64,000 nt of DNA from Stappia sp. WLB 29 (GTDB lineage: Bacteria; Pseudomonadota; Alphaproteobacteria; Rhizobiales; Stappiaceae), in assembly GCF_023507705.1 (NCBI RefSeq), contig NZ_JALBGD010000005.1, forward strand, positions 304,005-368,004, read 5' to 3'. The translations under genes and the position numbers were made by a program. This document shows positions 51,867 to 60,986 of this stretch, one piece after another (positions within the stretch are counted from its first letter, which is position 1; every line of letters begins with the position of its first letter). Below the pieces are notes generated by a model. It was not told the DNA's origin. It saw only the letters and a list, made by a program, of their open reading frames with translations, and did not search any database.

Positions 51867-54619
51867 CGGGAGAACCGGCCGCTAGGCTGCAGGGCGTAAC
51901 GCATCGTTACGGCGAGATCGCAGCCCTCTCCGATGTCACGCTCGACATTCCGGCCGGCTGCATGGCCGGTCTTATCGGCCCGGACGGCGTCGGCAAGTCG
52001 ACCCTGCTGGCGATCGTGTCCGGTGTCCGCCGCATCCAGTCGGGTTCCGTGACGGTGTTCGGCGGCGATATGGCCAGCACGGCCCATCGCCGGGCCTGCA
52101 GCCGGCGCGTCGCCTATATGCCGCAGGGGCTCGGCCGCAATCTCTATCCGACCCTGTCGGTTCGCGAAAACCTCGATTTCTTCGGGCGGCTCTTCGCACA
52201 GTCGGAGGCGGAGCGCGCAGAGCGGATCCATGCGCTGCTGGAAGCCACCGGCCTTGCGCCGTTTCCCGATCGCCCGGCCGGCAAGCTTTCCGGCGGCATG
52301 AAGCAGAAACTGTCGCTCTGCTCCGCTCTCATCCACGATCCGGATCTTCTGATTCTCGATGAACCCACCACCGGCATCGATCCGCTCTCGCGCGAGCAGT
52401 TCTGGGAGCTGATCGCAAGCATCCGGCTCGACCGCCCGCACATGAGCGTTATCGTCGCCACCGCCTATATGGAAGAGGCCGAACGCTTCGACTGGCTGGC
52501 CGCCATGATGGATGGGCGGATCATCGCTGAGGGCACGCCCGAGGCGCTGCGGCAGGCTGCCGGCGCCTCGACGCTGGAGGCTGCGTTCGTTGCCATGCTG
52601 CCGGAAGCCGAGCGGCGCGGGCACCGCACCGTCGAGGTGCCGCCGCGCGTGCCGATGGAGGGGCCGCCGGCGATCGAGGCGCACGGCCTGACCTGCCGCT
52701 TCGGCGACTTTACCGCCGTCGACCATGTGAGTTTCGAGATCGAGCGCGGCGAAATCTTCGGCTTTCTGGGATCGAATGGCTGCGGCAAGTCGACTACGAT
52801 GAAGATGCTGACCGGGCTTTTGCCGGCAACCGAGGGCGATGCGCTGCTGTTCGGCGAGACGCTGAACGCCAACGACATGGCCACCCGGCGCCGCGTCGGC
52901 TACATGTCGCAGTCCTTCTCGCTCTATTCCGAGCTGACGGTGCGCCAGAACCTGGAACTGCACGCGGCCCTCTACCGTCTCGCCCCCGAAACGCGTGATG
53001 CCCGCATCGAGGAAATGCTGAGCACCTTCGACCTGCGGCGCGAGGCGGACATGCGGCCGAACGGACTGCCGCTCGGCATCAAGCAGCGCCTGCAGCTTGC
53101 CGTGGCGCTGATCCACAAGCCTGAAGTCCTCATCCTCGATGAGCCCACCTCCGGCGTCGATCCGGTCGCACGGGACATTTTCTGGCAGTACCTGATCGAC
53201 CTGTCGCGCAATCAGGGCGTGACGATCTTCATCTCGACCCATTTCATGAACGAGGCGGAGCGGTGCGACCGCATCTCGCTGATGCATGCCGGCAAGGTGC
53301 TGGCCGTCGGCGCGCCGGACGAGCTGACCCGCAACAAGGGCGCCGCCAGCCTGAACGACGCCTTCATCGACATTCTGCGCGAAGCGTCCGGTCAGGACGT
53401 CTCGCCGGAACCGGTCAAGGCAACTCCGGTATCCGGACCCGAAATTGCGGCCCTGCGGCCGGCTCCGACGCCCATCGCGGACGCAGGTGGATTTTTCAGC
53501 CCGTCGCGCCTTTGGGCGTTTGCCCGCCGCGAAACGATGGAATTGCTGCGCGATCCCATGCGGCTGGTCTTTGCCTTTTTCGGACCGGTCATCCTCATGC
53601 TGACCTTCGGTTACGGCATTTCGCTGGACGTCCAGAACCTGCCCTACGCAGTGCTGGACCGTGACCAGTCCATGGAGAGCAGGACGTTGCTGGAGAGCTT
53701 CTCCGGCTCGCGCTATTTCGAGGAACACGCACCGGCGACCGGCAGGCGGGATCTGCAACAGCGCATGGTCGACGGCGAAATAAGCATCGGCATCGAGATC
53801 CCGCCCGAGTTCGGGCGCAAGCTTCTGCGCGGCGATACACCCGAGATCGACGTGCTGATCGACGGAGCGATGCCGTTCCGTGCCGAGACGGCGCGCGGCT
53901 ATCTGCAGGGGCTGGCCCTTGGCTACTACGCCGACCAGATCGAACGGCAGTTCGGCGAGGTGATTTCGCCCTATGCCACCGAGGTGGTCACCCGCTTCCG
54001 CTACAATCAGTCCTTCAAGAGCGTGTTCGCCATCGTCCCCTCGGTGATGATGCTCATGCTCGTTCTCATCCCCGCCATCATGACGGCAATGGGCGTTGTG
54101 CGCGAAAAGGAAACCGGTTCGATCGCCAATTTTCGCTCGACGCCGGTAACGCGCAGCGAATTCCTGCTCGGCAAGCAGCTTCCCTATGTCGTCATCGCCT
54201 CCATCAGCTTCGTCAGCCTCGTCGCCATCGGTTATGCGGTTTTCGGCGTTCCGCTGAAGGGCTCTGCTACGGCGCTCATGGTCGGAACCCTGTTCTACAT
54301 CCTGGCCACAACGGCCTTCGGCCTGCTGGTGTCGACCTTCACCAGGACGCAGGTGGCCGCCACCTTCGCCGCCGCGATCATCGCCATCATTCCCGCCGTC
54401 AACTTTTCCGGCCTGGTCGTGCCGGTCTCCTCGCTGTCGGGGAGCGGTCGCCTGCTTGGCCTGGCCTTTCCGTCCTCCTGGTATCAGCAGGTCAGCGTGG
54501 GCACCTTCACCAAGGGGCTGGGCTTCGCCGAGCTTTGGCACAATCACCTGGCACTGGCCGGTTTCGCGCTTTTCTTCACCGTCCTTTCGATCGCCATTTT
54601 GGACAAGCAGGAGGCATAG
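51863..54619 (+). CDS. rbbA: RbbA-like fused ABC ATPase/permease
   Basis: A 918-residue protein (RbbA of E. coli is 911). It has two ABC domains followed by an ABC-2 permease. The first has Walker A GPDGVGKST (39-47) and signature LSGGMKQK. The second has Walker A GSNGCGKST (303-311) and the atypical signature LPLGIKQR that RbbA also has. The permease half begins near residue 545 with DPMRLVFAFFGPVIL and has about six helices. RbbA has been reported on ribosomes, but its place between a HlyD adaptor and a permease argues for an exporter. It is coupled to its neighbours through overlapping or nearly overlapping ends. Confidence 0.9.
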   Translation: MTGEPAARLQGVTHRYGEIAALSDVTLDIPAGCMAGLIGPDGVGKSTLLAIVSGVRRIQSGSVTVFGGDMASTAHRRACSRRVAYMPQGLGRNLYPTLSVRENLDFFGRLFAQSEAERAERIHALLEATGLAPFPDRPAGKLSGGMKQKLSLCSALIHDPDLLILDEPTTGIDPLSREQFWELIASIRLDRPHMSVIVATAYMEEAERFDWLAAMMDGRIIAEGTPEALRQAAGASTLEAAFVAMLPEAERRGHRTVEVPPRVPMEGPPAIEAHGLTCRFGDFTAVDHVSFEIERGEIFGFLGSNGCGKSTTMKMLTGLLPATEGDALLFGETLNANDMATRRRVGYMSQSFSLYSELTVRQNLELHAALYRLAPETRDARIEEMLSTFDLRREADMRPNGLPLGIKQRLQLAVALIHKPEVLILDEPTSGVDPVARDIFWQYLIDLSRNQGVTIFISTHFMNEAERCDRISLMHAGKVLAVGAPDELTRNKGAASLNDAFIDILREASGQDVSPEPVKATPVSGPEIAALRPAPTPIADAGGFFSPSRLWAFARRETMELLRDPMRLVFAFFGPVILMLTFGYGISLDVQNLPYAVLDRDQSMESRTLLESFSGSRYFEEHAPATGRRDLQQRMVDGEISIGIEIPPEFGRKLLRGDTPEIDVLIDGAMPFRAETARGYLQGLALGYYADQIERQFGEVISPYATEVVTRFRYNQSFKSVFAIVPSVMMLMLVLIPAIMTAMGVVREKETGSIANFRSTPVTRSEFLLGKQLPYVVIASISFVSLVAIGYAVFGVPLKGSATALMVGTLFYILATTAFGLLVSTFTRTQVAATFAAAIIAIIPAVNFSGLVVPVSSLSGSGRLLGLAFPSSWYQQVSVGTFTKGLGFAELWHNHLALAGFALFFTVLSIAILDKQEA

Positions 54620-54620
54620 A

Positions 54621-55748
54621 GTGTTTCTGTGGTTGGCCAATGTCTATCGCCTGGGCGTCAAGGAACTCAGAAGCCTCGTCTTCGATCCCGTCCTGCTGCT
54701 GCTGATCGTCTATGTCTTCACGCTGGCCATCTACGCCGTGGCGACGGGCGCGAAGCTGGAGGTGCAGAACGCGTCCGTCGCCTATGTCGACGAGGACCGT
54801 TCCGCCCTTTCCGGACGCATCGTCCGCGCCATTCTGCCGCCGGAATTCGATACCCCGGTCGAGATCTCCGCCGACCGGATCGATGCGAGCATGGACAGCG
54901 GCGCCTTTGTTTTCGTGCTGCGCTTTCCGCCGGATTTCGAAGCCGATCTGCTGGCCGGGCGCAAGCCCGAGATCCAGCTCAATGTCGATGCGACCGCCAT
55001 GGCCCAGGCGGGCAACGGTACGGTGTTCCTGCAGTCGATCATCCAGGCCGAGGCCGCGAAGTTCCTGAGCGGCAACGAAGACGCCGCGGCGCTGCCGATG
55101 GACCTCGTCGTCCGCGCCATGTTCAACCCGAACCTCGACTCGAGCTGGTTCAACGCGGTGATGCAGGTGATCAACAACGTCACCATCCTGTCGGTTCTTC
55201 TGACCGGGGCTGCGTTGATCCGCGAGCGCGAGCACGGCACCATCGAACATCTTCTGGTGATGCCGGTGAAACCGTCCGAGATCATGGTGGCGAAGATCTG
55301 GGCGAACGGGCTGGCCATCGTTGTGGCCGCCGTTCTGTCGCTGGTCTTCGTGGTGCAGCTTCTGTTGGGCGTGCCGATCCACGGATCGATTGCCCTGTTC
55401 GTCTTCGGTGCCCTGATCTACATGATCTCGGTGACGGGGCTCGGTATCCTGATCGCCACCTTCACGACCTCGATGCCGCAGTTCGGCCTTCTCGCACTGC
55501 CGGTTCTGGTCATCATGAACCTGCTTTCCGGCAGCACCACGCCCATGGAAAGCATGCCCGAATGGCTCCAGGCGATCATGCAGGCATCGCCCTCGACCCA
55601 TTTCGTTGCCTTTGCCCAGGCCATTCTCTACCGCGGAGCAGGGCTGACAACCGTGTGGCCGTCAATCGTCGCCATGTCGGTCCTGAGTGTGGTTTTCTTC
55701 GTCATTGCCCTGTCGCGCTTCCGCACGACCATGGCCGGTGCACGCTGA
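54621..55748 (+). CDS. YhhJ-like ABC-2 permease
   Basis: A 375-residue permease, identical in length to E. coli YhhJ. One N-terminal helix is followed by a large extracytoplasmic domain and five C-terminal helices (VMQVINNVTILSVLLTGAAL onwards). The conserved EHGTIEHLLVMPVKPSEIM loop is visible. The start is a GTG one base after the rbbA stop. It completes the exporter with HlyD and RbbA. Confidence 0.9.
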   Translation: MFLWLANVYRLGVKELRSLVFDPVLLLLIVYVFTLAIYAVATGAKLEVQNASVAYVDEDRSALSGRIVRAILPPEFDTPVEISADRIDASMDSGAFVFVLRFPPDFEADLLAGRKPEIQLNVDATAMAQAGNGTVFLQSIIQAEAAKFLSGNEDAAALPMDLVVRAMFNPNLDSSWFNAVMQVINNVTILSVLLTGAALIREREHGTIEHLLVMPVKPSEIMVAKIWANGLAIVVAAVLSLVFVVQLLLGVPIHGSIALFVFGALIYMISVTGLGILIATFTTSMPQFGLLALPVLVIMNLLSGSTTPMESMPEWLQAIMQASPSTHFVAFAQAILYRGAGLTTVWPSIVAMSVLSVVFFVIALSRFRTTMAGAR

Positions 55749-55771
55749 CGCCTGTAGTCTTCATCGGCGGG

Positions 55772-56653
55772 CTATCGGTTTTCGTGCCGTGCGATGTGCC
55801 GCTCCGCCGTGTCGCGCAGGTGCGCGCAAAGGTCGGCTGCGGCTGATGTGGCGGTCTCCGCGCTGAGCAGCCTCACCTCGATCGGCGGCAGGTTCGGCAA
55901 GCCATGTTCGCGATGGCCCAGTTCTCGCAAGCCCGCCGGGATGCGGTGCCGCGTCCGTGCCGTGATGCCGTGGCCGGTGCGGATCGCGGCCCACAGTCCG
56001 GGAAGGCTCGGCGTCGTCAGCGCCAGCCGCCAGGCTCGCCCCGTCTGATCGAGACCGCGCAGTGCCGTCTGGCGAAACAGGCAGGGATGGTCGAACAGCA
56101 CGAGCGGCAGCGGAGTTTCCGCCGCCTGGCGGCCCTTCGCGCCGATCCAGACCAGCGGCAGCGTGGCGATCCGCTCGCCGTGACCGTCGGATCCTTGCGG
56201 AAAGAAGGCGAGAGCGGCATCGAGCCGCCCGGCGCGTACCTCCTGCGCCAGCGCGTGGTTGCGGCCGGCGCGCACCTCTACATGGGTGCCGGGATGGCGC
56301 TCGGCGAAGGCCTGCAGCGCATCCGGCATCACGTCCTCGAAGAAGTCCTGGGGCAGTCCGAGCCGGATCGCGGCCGGCTGCGCCGCAGCGCCCAGCCGGT
56401 CGAGCGCCGCGTCGTTCAGTGCCAGAATCCGCCGCGCCTGGGCGAGCAGCATCTCGCCGGCCTCCGTCGGCACCAGGCCGCGGCCGCTGCGGCGGAACAG
56501 GACCTGGCCGGTCTGCTGTTCCAGCTTCTTCAGGTGCATGCTGATCGCCGATTGCGAGCGACCCAGCGCAGTGGCGGCCCGTGCGAAGCTGCCGAGCTCT
56601 ACCCCTGCGACCAGGCTGCGCAGCGCGTCCATGTCGAGATTGGTCCTGATCAT
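55772..56653 (-). CDS. LysR-family transcriptional regulator
   Basis: A 293-residue LysR regulator. The N-terminal HTH (LRSLVAGVELGSFARAATAL onwards to LKKLEQQTGQVLF) is normal and the effector domain occupies about residues 95-285. It is divergent from a hydroxyisobutyrate dehydrogenase-like gene with 96 bp between, and the AT-rich gap should hold its binding site. It converges with the permease gene. The regulated gene is probably the dehydrogenase; the ligand is unknown. Confidence 0.88.
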   Translation of the reverse strand: MIRTNLDMDALRSLVAGVELGSFARAATALGRSQSAISMHLKKLEQQTGQVLFRRSGRGLVPTEAGEMLLAQARRILALNDAALDRLGAAAQPAAIRLGLPQDFFEDVMPDALQAFAERHPGTHVEVRAGRNHALAQEVRAGRLDAALAFFPQGSDGHGERIATLPLVWIGAKGRQAAETPLPLVLFDHPCLFRQTALRGLDQTGRAWRLALTTPSLPGLWAAIRTGHGITARTRHRIPAGLRELGHREHGLPNLPPIEVRLLSAETATSAAADLCAHLRDTAERHIARHENR

Positions 56654-56749
56654 CCCGAAATCCTGAAGAGTGGATCCAGCATTATCTGATATTCTGAATT
56701 TGTATCCAGAGCTAGCCTTCGCGCATGTCCGGCAGAGGAGGGTGTGGGA
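56654..56749. promoter_or_regulatory. Divergent promoter region of the LysR gene and the dehydrogenase
   Basis: The 96-bp gap is AT-richer than its surroundings, with GGATCCAG and GTATCCAG half-sites flanking an ATTATCTGATATTCTGAAT core. LysR proteins bind in such gaps; the exact site is not determined. Confidence 0.45.
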
Positions 56750-57637
56750 ATGCGTATCGGGTTCATCGGGCTTGGCGTGATGGGGCAGCCGATGGCGCTC
56801 AATCTGGCGAAGGCCGGCGCCGATCTGCTGGTGTGGAACCGCACGATTGAGCGCTGCGAGCCCTTGCGCGAGGCCGGCGCGAGCGTGGCGGCAAGCGCTG
56901 CCGAAGTGTTTCGCGGTGCGGACGTGATCATCCTGATGATGGCGAACGCTGCGGCGACCGATGCGGTGCTCGGCCGGGGTACCCAAGACTTTGCCGAGAA
57001 CGTCGCCGGGCGGCTGATCGTGTCGATGGGCACCAGCGCGCCGGACTGGTCGCGAACGCTGGACGCCGATATCCGCGCGGCCGGAGGGCGCTATGTCGAG
57101 GCGCCGGTTTCCGGCTCCCGCGTGCCGGCGGAGGAGGGGCAGCTCGTCGGCATGCTGGCGGGCGACGCCGACGATGTCGCGATGCTGCGCGAGCTGCTGC
57201 ACCCCGTCTGCCGCGAGACGGTTGCCTGCGGCGCGGTTCCGGGCGCGCTGACCATGAAGCTGTCGGTCAACCTGTTCCTGGTCACCATGGTCGCCGGCCT
57301 TGCCGAAGCCTTCCATTTCGCCGAGCGGCAGGGCGCGGATCTCCAACGATTCCAGGCGGTTCTCGATGCCGGGCCGATGGCCAGCGCCGTCTCCCGGATC
57401 AAGCTCGCCAAGCTGTGCGCCGGCGACTTCTCGGTGCAGGCGGCGATCTCCGACGTGAAGATGAACAGCGGGCTGATCGCCGAGGCCGCACGCGGGGCCG
57501 GGATCGCCGCGCCGCTGCTCGATGCGGCCGACGCGCTGTTCGGCGAGGCGGAGGGCTTGGGCTTCGGGAAACAGGACATGGCCGCCGTGGTGAAGGCGAT
57601 CGCGGCCCGCACCGACGGCGGGCCGCACGGCGCCTGA
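56750..57637 (+). CDS. 3-hydroxyisobutyrate dehydrogenase-like NAD(P)-dependent oxidoreductase
   Basis: A 295-residue beta-hydroxyacid dehydrogenase. The Rossmann motif [13 protein letters not shown] starts at residue 4, the substrate loop [14 protein letters not shown] is at 117-130, and the catalytic Lys170 is in [10 protein letters not shown]. The family includes 3-hydroxyisobutyrate, tartronate semialdehyde and succinic semialdehyde reductases, and the substrate cannot be fixed here. GAGGAGG seven bases before the ATG sets the start; a GTG two codons earlier is too close to it. It ends back to back with the crotonase gene. Confidence 0.88.
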   Translation: MRIGFIGLGVMGQPMALNLAKAGADLLVWNRTIERCEPLREAGASVAASAAEVFRGADVIILMMANAAATDAVLGRGTQDFAENVAGRLIVSMGTSAPDWSRTLDADIRAAGGRYVEAPVSGSRVPAEEGQLVGMLAGDADDVAMLRELLHPVCRETVACGAVPGALTMKLSVNLFLVTMVAGLAEAFHFAERQGADLQRFQAVLDAGPMASAVSRIKLAKLCAGDFSVQAAISDVKMNSGLIAEAARGAGIAAPLLDAADALFGEAEGLGFGKQDMAAVVKAIAARTDGGPHGA

Positions 57638-58429
57638 TCAGGTACCGGAATAGACCGGCACCCGCCGCTCGGCCCAGGCGCTGAGGCCTTCGTGGATGTC
57701 GTTCGTCGCGACCATCCGGGCGAACTGTTCGCCCTCCGCGACCAGCCCTTCGGCGATGGTCATGTTGAGGCCGCGGGTGACGGCGGAGATGATGCCGGCG
57801 GCCGCCAGCGGCGAGTGGCGCAGGATCCGGCGGGCGAGGGCGCGGGCGCGGTCCATCACTTCGCGGGGCGGCACGACGGCGTTGACGAGGCCCATCTCCA
57901 GCGCCCGCTCGGGCGTGAAGGGATCGCCGGTCAGGAGCAGCTCCAAAGCGCGTTTCCGCCCGGAAAGCCTGGGCAAACGCTGGGTTCCGCCGAAGGTCGG
58001 CGGGATGCCGATGGCGATTTCCGGCTTGGCGAAACGGGCCTCGCTGCTGGCGACGGCCAGGTGCGCGGCCTCGGTGATCTCGCAGCCGCCGCCATAGGCG
58101 AGGCCGTTGACCGCGACGATCACGGGCTTCGGGAAAGCCTCGAGCCGCGCGGTCATCGCCTGGCCGCGGCGGACGAAATCGCGCACGGCGCGGGCCGGGC
58201 CGAGCTTGACGCTCTCGTGAAACTGCGGAATGTCGCCGCCGGCCGAAAAGGCGCGCTCGCCGGCGCCGGTCAGGATCACCGCGCCGACGCGCGGGTCGAG
58301 CTCGATCTCCTCCAGCCGTTCGAGCAGCCGGTCGGCCATTTCGTAGTTGATCGCGTTGAGCTTGTCCGGGCGGTTCAGGGTCAAGGTGGCGATGCCGCCG
58401 TCGATTTCGCACAGCACAGTGTCGGACAT
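57638..58429 (-). CDS. Enoyl-CoA hydratase/isomerase family protein
   Basis: A 263-residue crotonase-fold enzyme. Oxyanion-hole residues lie in AFSAGGDIPQF (about 63-73) and NGLAYGGGCEIT (about 108-119), followed by PEIAIGIPPTFGGTQRLPR. These enzymes add water to or isomerise enoyl-CoA esters in fatty or aromatic acid breakdown. The start is fixed by GAGGAGACC upstream. It is convergent with the dehydrogenase gene, stop to stop with no gap. The LysR gene upstream on the same strand may control it. Confidence 0.88.
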   Translation of the reverse strand: MSDTVLCEIDGGIATLTLNRPDKLNAINYEMADRLLERLEEIELDPRVGAVILTGAGERAFSAGGDIPQFHESVKLGPARAVRDFVRRGQAMTARLEAFPKPVIVAVNGLAYGGGCEITEAAHLAVASSEARFAKPEIAIGIPPTFGGTQRLPRLSGRKRALELLLTGDPFTPERALEMGLVNAVVPPREVMDRARALARRILRHSPLAAAGIISAVTRGLNMTIAEGLVAEGEQFARMVATNDIHEGLSAWAERRVPVYSGT

Positions 58430-58518
58430 GGGGGTCTCCTCGTCGGTCCAGTCGGGCCATGCTGGCCCGATGGCCTGCCCGACACAAACGAGGAAACCTC
58501 GTCTCAAGTGAGAAAAAT

Positions 58519-59484
58519 TCATGTCATGAAAGGCGCGGCCTCGCCCTTCAGCCAGCGCAGGAAGGCGGCGATCTCGCGGCGCGGCTCGTGGCCGGAGGGC
58601 AGCAGGGCCCAATAGCCGGTGCGCACCGGCACGGGCGGGCAGCCGGCCAGCGGCGAGAGGACGGGGGAGGCAGGAGAAGACGGGGCGGGAGCGGCAGGAG
58701 CAGGAGAAGGGGGCGCGGGCGCCGAAAGCGCGTCGGCGCAAAGCGGCAGGCGGGCAAGGGCGACGCCGAGCCCCTGCGCGGCCGCTTCCAGCGCTAGGTC
58801 GACCGTGTCGACATGCAGTCCCCGGCCGGGCGGCGGCAGAGCCTCGCCTGTCGCCGAGGCTGCGGCCGCGAACCACGCCGCCCAGTCGTTCTCGACCGTC
58901 GCCACATGAATGAGCGGCGCGCGCGCCCAGTCGATCCGCCCCTCGCGCCGGGACAGGCGGGCGGCCAGGTCGGGATGCGCCACGGGCTGCAACGCCTCGC
59001 GGAACAGCAGCTCGGAGCGCGCCGAGGGCCAGGGCGCCGGCCCCATGCGGATGGCGAGGTCGACGCCGTCCAGCGGAAAGACCGCCTGCCGGTGGCTGGT
59101 GTCGACATGCAGGTCGATCTCGGGATGGCGGCCGCGAAACCGGCCGAGCCGCGGCACCAGCCAGCGGCGGGCGAAGGTCGGGGCGACGCTGACGCGGATG
59201 CGGCGGGCGCCGAGCAGCGGCGACACCCGGTGCGCGCCGGTGGCGATCATCGACAGGCCCTCGCTGACATAAGGCAGCAGGTCCTCGCCCGCGGCGGTCA
59301 GCGTCACCGCCCGCCCCGAGCGGTCGAACAGCGGCGCGCCGAGCCAGGTCTCCAGCGTGTCGATGCCGTGGCTGACGGCCGACGGGGTGAGGCCGAGCTC
59401 CTCGGCCGCCTGCTTGAAACTGGCGTGGCGTGCAGCGGCCTCGAACAGGCGGAGCGAAGCGAGCGGCGGCAGGCGCAGGCTCAT
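58519..59484 (-). CDS. LysR-family regulator, GcvA-like, with a Pro/Ala insert
   Basis: A 321-residue LysR regulator. The HTH (SLRLFEAAARHASFKQAAEE onwards) and effector domain match the GcvA/AmpR-like group. Between about residues 250 and 280 there is a low-complexity stretch, SAPAPPSPAPAAPAPSSP and beyond, that normal LysR domains lack; it falls in the C-terminal subdomain. GGGAGA lies before the ATG. It is transcribed toward the enoyl-CoA hydratase gene, 89 bp away. Confidence 0.85.
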   Translation of the reverse strand: MSLRLPPLASLRLFEAAARHASFKQAAEELGLTPSAVSHGIDTLETWLGAPLFDRSGRAVTLTAAGEDLLPYVSEGLSMIATGAHRVSPLLGARRIRVSVAPTFARRWLVPRLGRFRGRHPEIDLHVDTSHRQAVFPLDGVDLAIRMGPAPWPSARSELLFREALQPVAHPDLAARLSRREGRIDWARAPLIHVATVENDWAAWFAAAASATGEALPPPGRGLHVDTVDLALEAAAQGLGVALARLPLCADALSAPAPPSPAPAAPAPSSPASPVLSPLAGCPPVPVRTGYWALLPSGHEPRREIAAFLRWLKGEAAPFMT

Positions 59485-60016
59485 GGATGTCTCCCGGAGA
59501 AATGAGTTTTGCTCATTTAAACGCGGGAAGCGAGCGCCGGGCAAAGGAAAATCGGCGAGGCCGGTCCGCTGCGCCGGCCGGGTCCTCCGGCGGCCTTGTC
59601 CCCGCTTGCGAGACTTGCGACGGATTTTGCGAAATCCCGTCTCAATTTCCGCGAAAATTGACGCAAGGCCGCGCAATTTCACGAAATCGACGAAACGCCG
59701 GGGACCGAGCCCGATCCGCCGGCCGAGCCGTCTCGCTCTGACGGTTTATCGTCAAAAATACCAGGTACACGTCGCGGGGCGGAGGCTCCGCCGCCGCGCC
59801 GGCGCCAAGGTGCGCCGGGCGGATCTCGCGAAAACGGGGATAAGGTTTTTTTGGGAGAGGCTTCTGCGCTGTCCGACGATCCGGCAGGCAGGAAAGCCGT
59901 TCGTCCGCACGGCTGATCGCCCCACAATCCTCGACCGTCGATCTACGTCTACGATCCTGCCGGCAACGATCCGGTTCGCGAAAGGTGGGCGCCTTTCGCG
60001 AACCGCAATGGCGGGG
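59485..60016. other. Gap of about 530 bp without a recognisable gene
   Basis: No credible gene is seen. The stretch contains a small dyad CAATTT-N6-AAATTG (59643-59660) and a strong hairpin near its end (59972-60005). The first 100 bp must hold the promoter of the LysR gene. Confidence 0.5.
59972..60005 (-). terminator. Strong hairpin downstream of the DUF6428 gene
   Basis: CGGTTCGCGAAAGG and CCTTTCGCGAACCG form a perfect 14-bp stem with a six-base loop, 12 bp after the stop of the minus-strand DUF6428 gene. No T tract follows on either strand, so termination strength is uncertain. Confidence 0.5.
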
Positions 60017-60565
60017 TCAGGCGCAGCAGCCGCCCGTCGTCCGTGCCTCGGCCGACGGCGTGCAGCAGGCTGCCGCGACCACGTGTGCCTCCGGCACGGC
60101 GGCGGCAGTGCCGCAGCAGGCCGCCTGCGCGCCCGTTGCCCGTGCCGCGGCCCTGCGTTCGGCCGGCTTGCAGACCGCCCGCGTCTCGTTGAGGCGCAGA
60201 ACCAGGCGGCCGTCCTCGGCCTGCGGGGCATCGGGCAGCATCAGGCGCAGGCCCCGGTTTCCGTGTGCGAACTCCACGACCACCGGTGCCTCCGCCAGCG
60301 CGGGCAGCGCCTTGAGGCTCCTTTCGAGAATGCCGGCGAACTTGCCGGCCGGCATGTGCGTGCGGCCCGCCCCGTCGAGCAGTTGCAGGCGCACCTCGGG
60401 CCAGGCCTCGATGGTGCCGCCGCAATCGATGCCGGTCGAGGCGGAATGGCGCAGTTCGGTGACGTGATATCCAGGGCCGATGTCGCCGGCCTCGCTGGCG
60501 AAGACCAGCGGGGTCTCCTGGGGGTGGTCGCGCAGCAGGGCGATGAGCTCGGGAAGGGTGATCAT
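60017..60565 (-). CDS. DUF6428 family protein, ArsR-associated
   Basis: A 182-residue protein whose N-terminal domain (about 1-105, LPELIALLRDHPQETPLVF and GTIEAWPEVRLQLLDG) matches DUF6428, a family found next to ArsR regulators. The C-terminal half is Ala-rich with several vicinal cysteine pairs (ACCGT, AACCT, GGCCA), suggesting arsenite or other soft-metal binding. It is divergent from an ArsR gene across a 77-bp promoter with two matching dyads. The chosen start has AAAGG nearby; an upstream ATG five codons earlier has none. Confidence 0.78.
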   Translation of the reverse strand: MITLPELIALLRDHPQETPLVFASEAGDIGPGYHVTELRHSASTGIDCGGTIEAWPEVRLQLLDGAGRTHMPAGKFAGILERSLKALPALAEAPVVVEFAHGNRGLRLMLPDAPQAEDGRLVLRLNETRAVCKPAERRAAARATGAQAACCGTAAAVPEAHVVAAACCTPSAEARTTGGCCA

Positions 60566-60578
60566 GGCTTGGCCTTTC

Positions 60579-60598
60579 ATTTCAAGTTACGTTGAAAT
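60579..60598. promoter_or_regulatory. ArsR operator dyad 1 (near the DUF6428 start)
   Basis: ATTTCAA-N6-TTGAAAT is a perfect 7-bp inverted repeat with a six-base spacer, 14 bp before the DUF6428 start codon. It has the same build as dyad 2 at 60623, so it is very likely an ArsR operator. Confidence 0.78.
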
Positions 60599-60622
60599 AA
60601 TATCTGCCACAGCGACTCTGAC

Positions 60623-60642
60623 ATTTCAAGAGGAATTGAATT
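60623..60642. promoter_or_regulatory. ArsR operator dyad 2 (overlapping the arsR ribosome site)
   Basis: ATTTCAA-N6-TTGAATT repeats dyad 1 with one base changed, 44 bp away, and covers the AGAGGAA ribosome site just before the arsR GTG. Binding here would block the start of arsR itself. Confidence 0.75.
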
Positions 60643-60957
60643 GTGAACGAGCAGGAAGCTGCCGCCCTTTTCGGGGCCTTGTCGAACGACGACCGGTTGC
60701 GGGTGATCAGGGCCTTGGTGCGGGCGGGGCCGGACGGTTTGGCGGCCGGAGAGATCGCCGAGGCGATCGGTGCGAGCCCATCGCGCGCCTCGTTCCATCT
60801 CTCGACCTTGTCGGAAGCCGGCTTCGTCCATGCCGAGCGGCAGGCGCGCAGCCTGCGCTACCGGGTCGATTTCGACCGGATCGGCGCGCTGATGCGCTTC
60901 CTTCTGGAGGAGTGCTGCGCCGGCCACCCGGATCTGAGGTCGTGCTGCGGCTCGTGA
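60643..60957 (+). CDS. ArsR-family metalloregulator
   Basis: A 104-residue winged-helix repressor. The HTH reads LAAGEIAEAIGASPSRASFH and is followed by the wing. Two vicinal Cys pairs at the C terminus (Cys91-92 and Cys101-102) make likely As(III) or other soft-metal ligands, unlike the helix-3 CXC of the classic E. coli ArsR. The start is a GTG. It is divergent from DUF6428, and two matching dyads lie between them. No arsenate reductase or arsenite pump is in the window. Confidence 0.85.
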   Translation: MNEQEAAALFGALSNDDRLRVIRALVRAGPDGLAAGEIAEAIGASPSRASFHLSTLSEAGFVHAERQARSLRYRVDFDRIGALMRFLLEECCAGHPDLRSCCGS

Positions 60958-60986
60958 TCGGGCGGCGGCAGCCCATCGCGGCTGAC

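Noticed and set aside
51803..54640. A 945-codon open frame on the minus strand opposite rbbA
   Set aside because: Antisense shadow of a well-supported ABC transporter gene; no recognisable protein features.
59485..60016. Short open frames in the gap before the DUF6428 gene
   Set aside because: None has a ribosome site, domain or family likeness.
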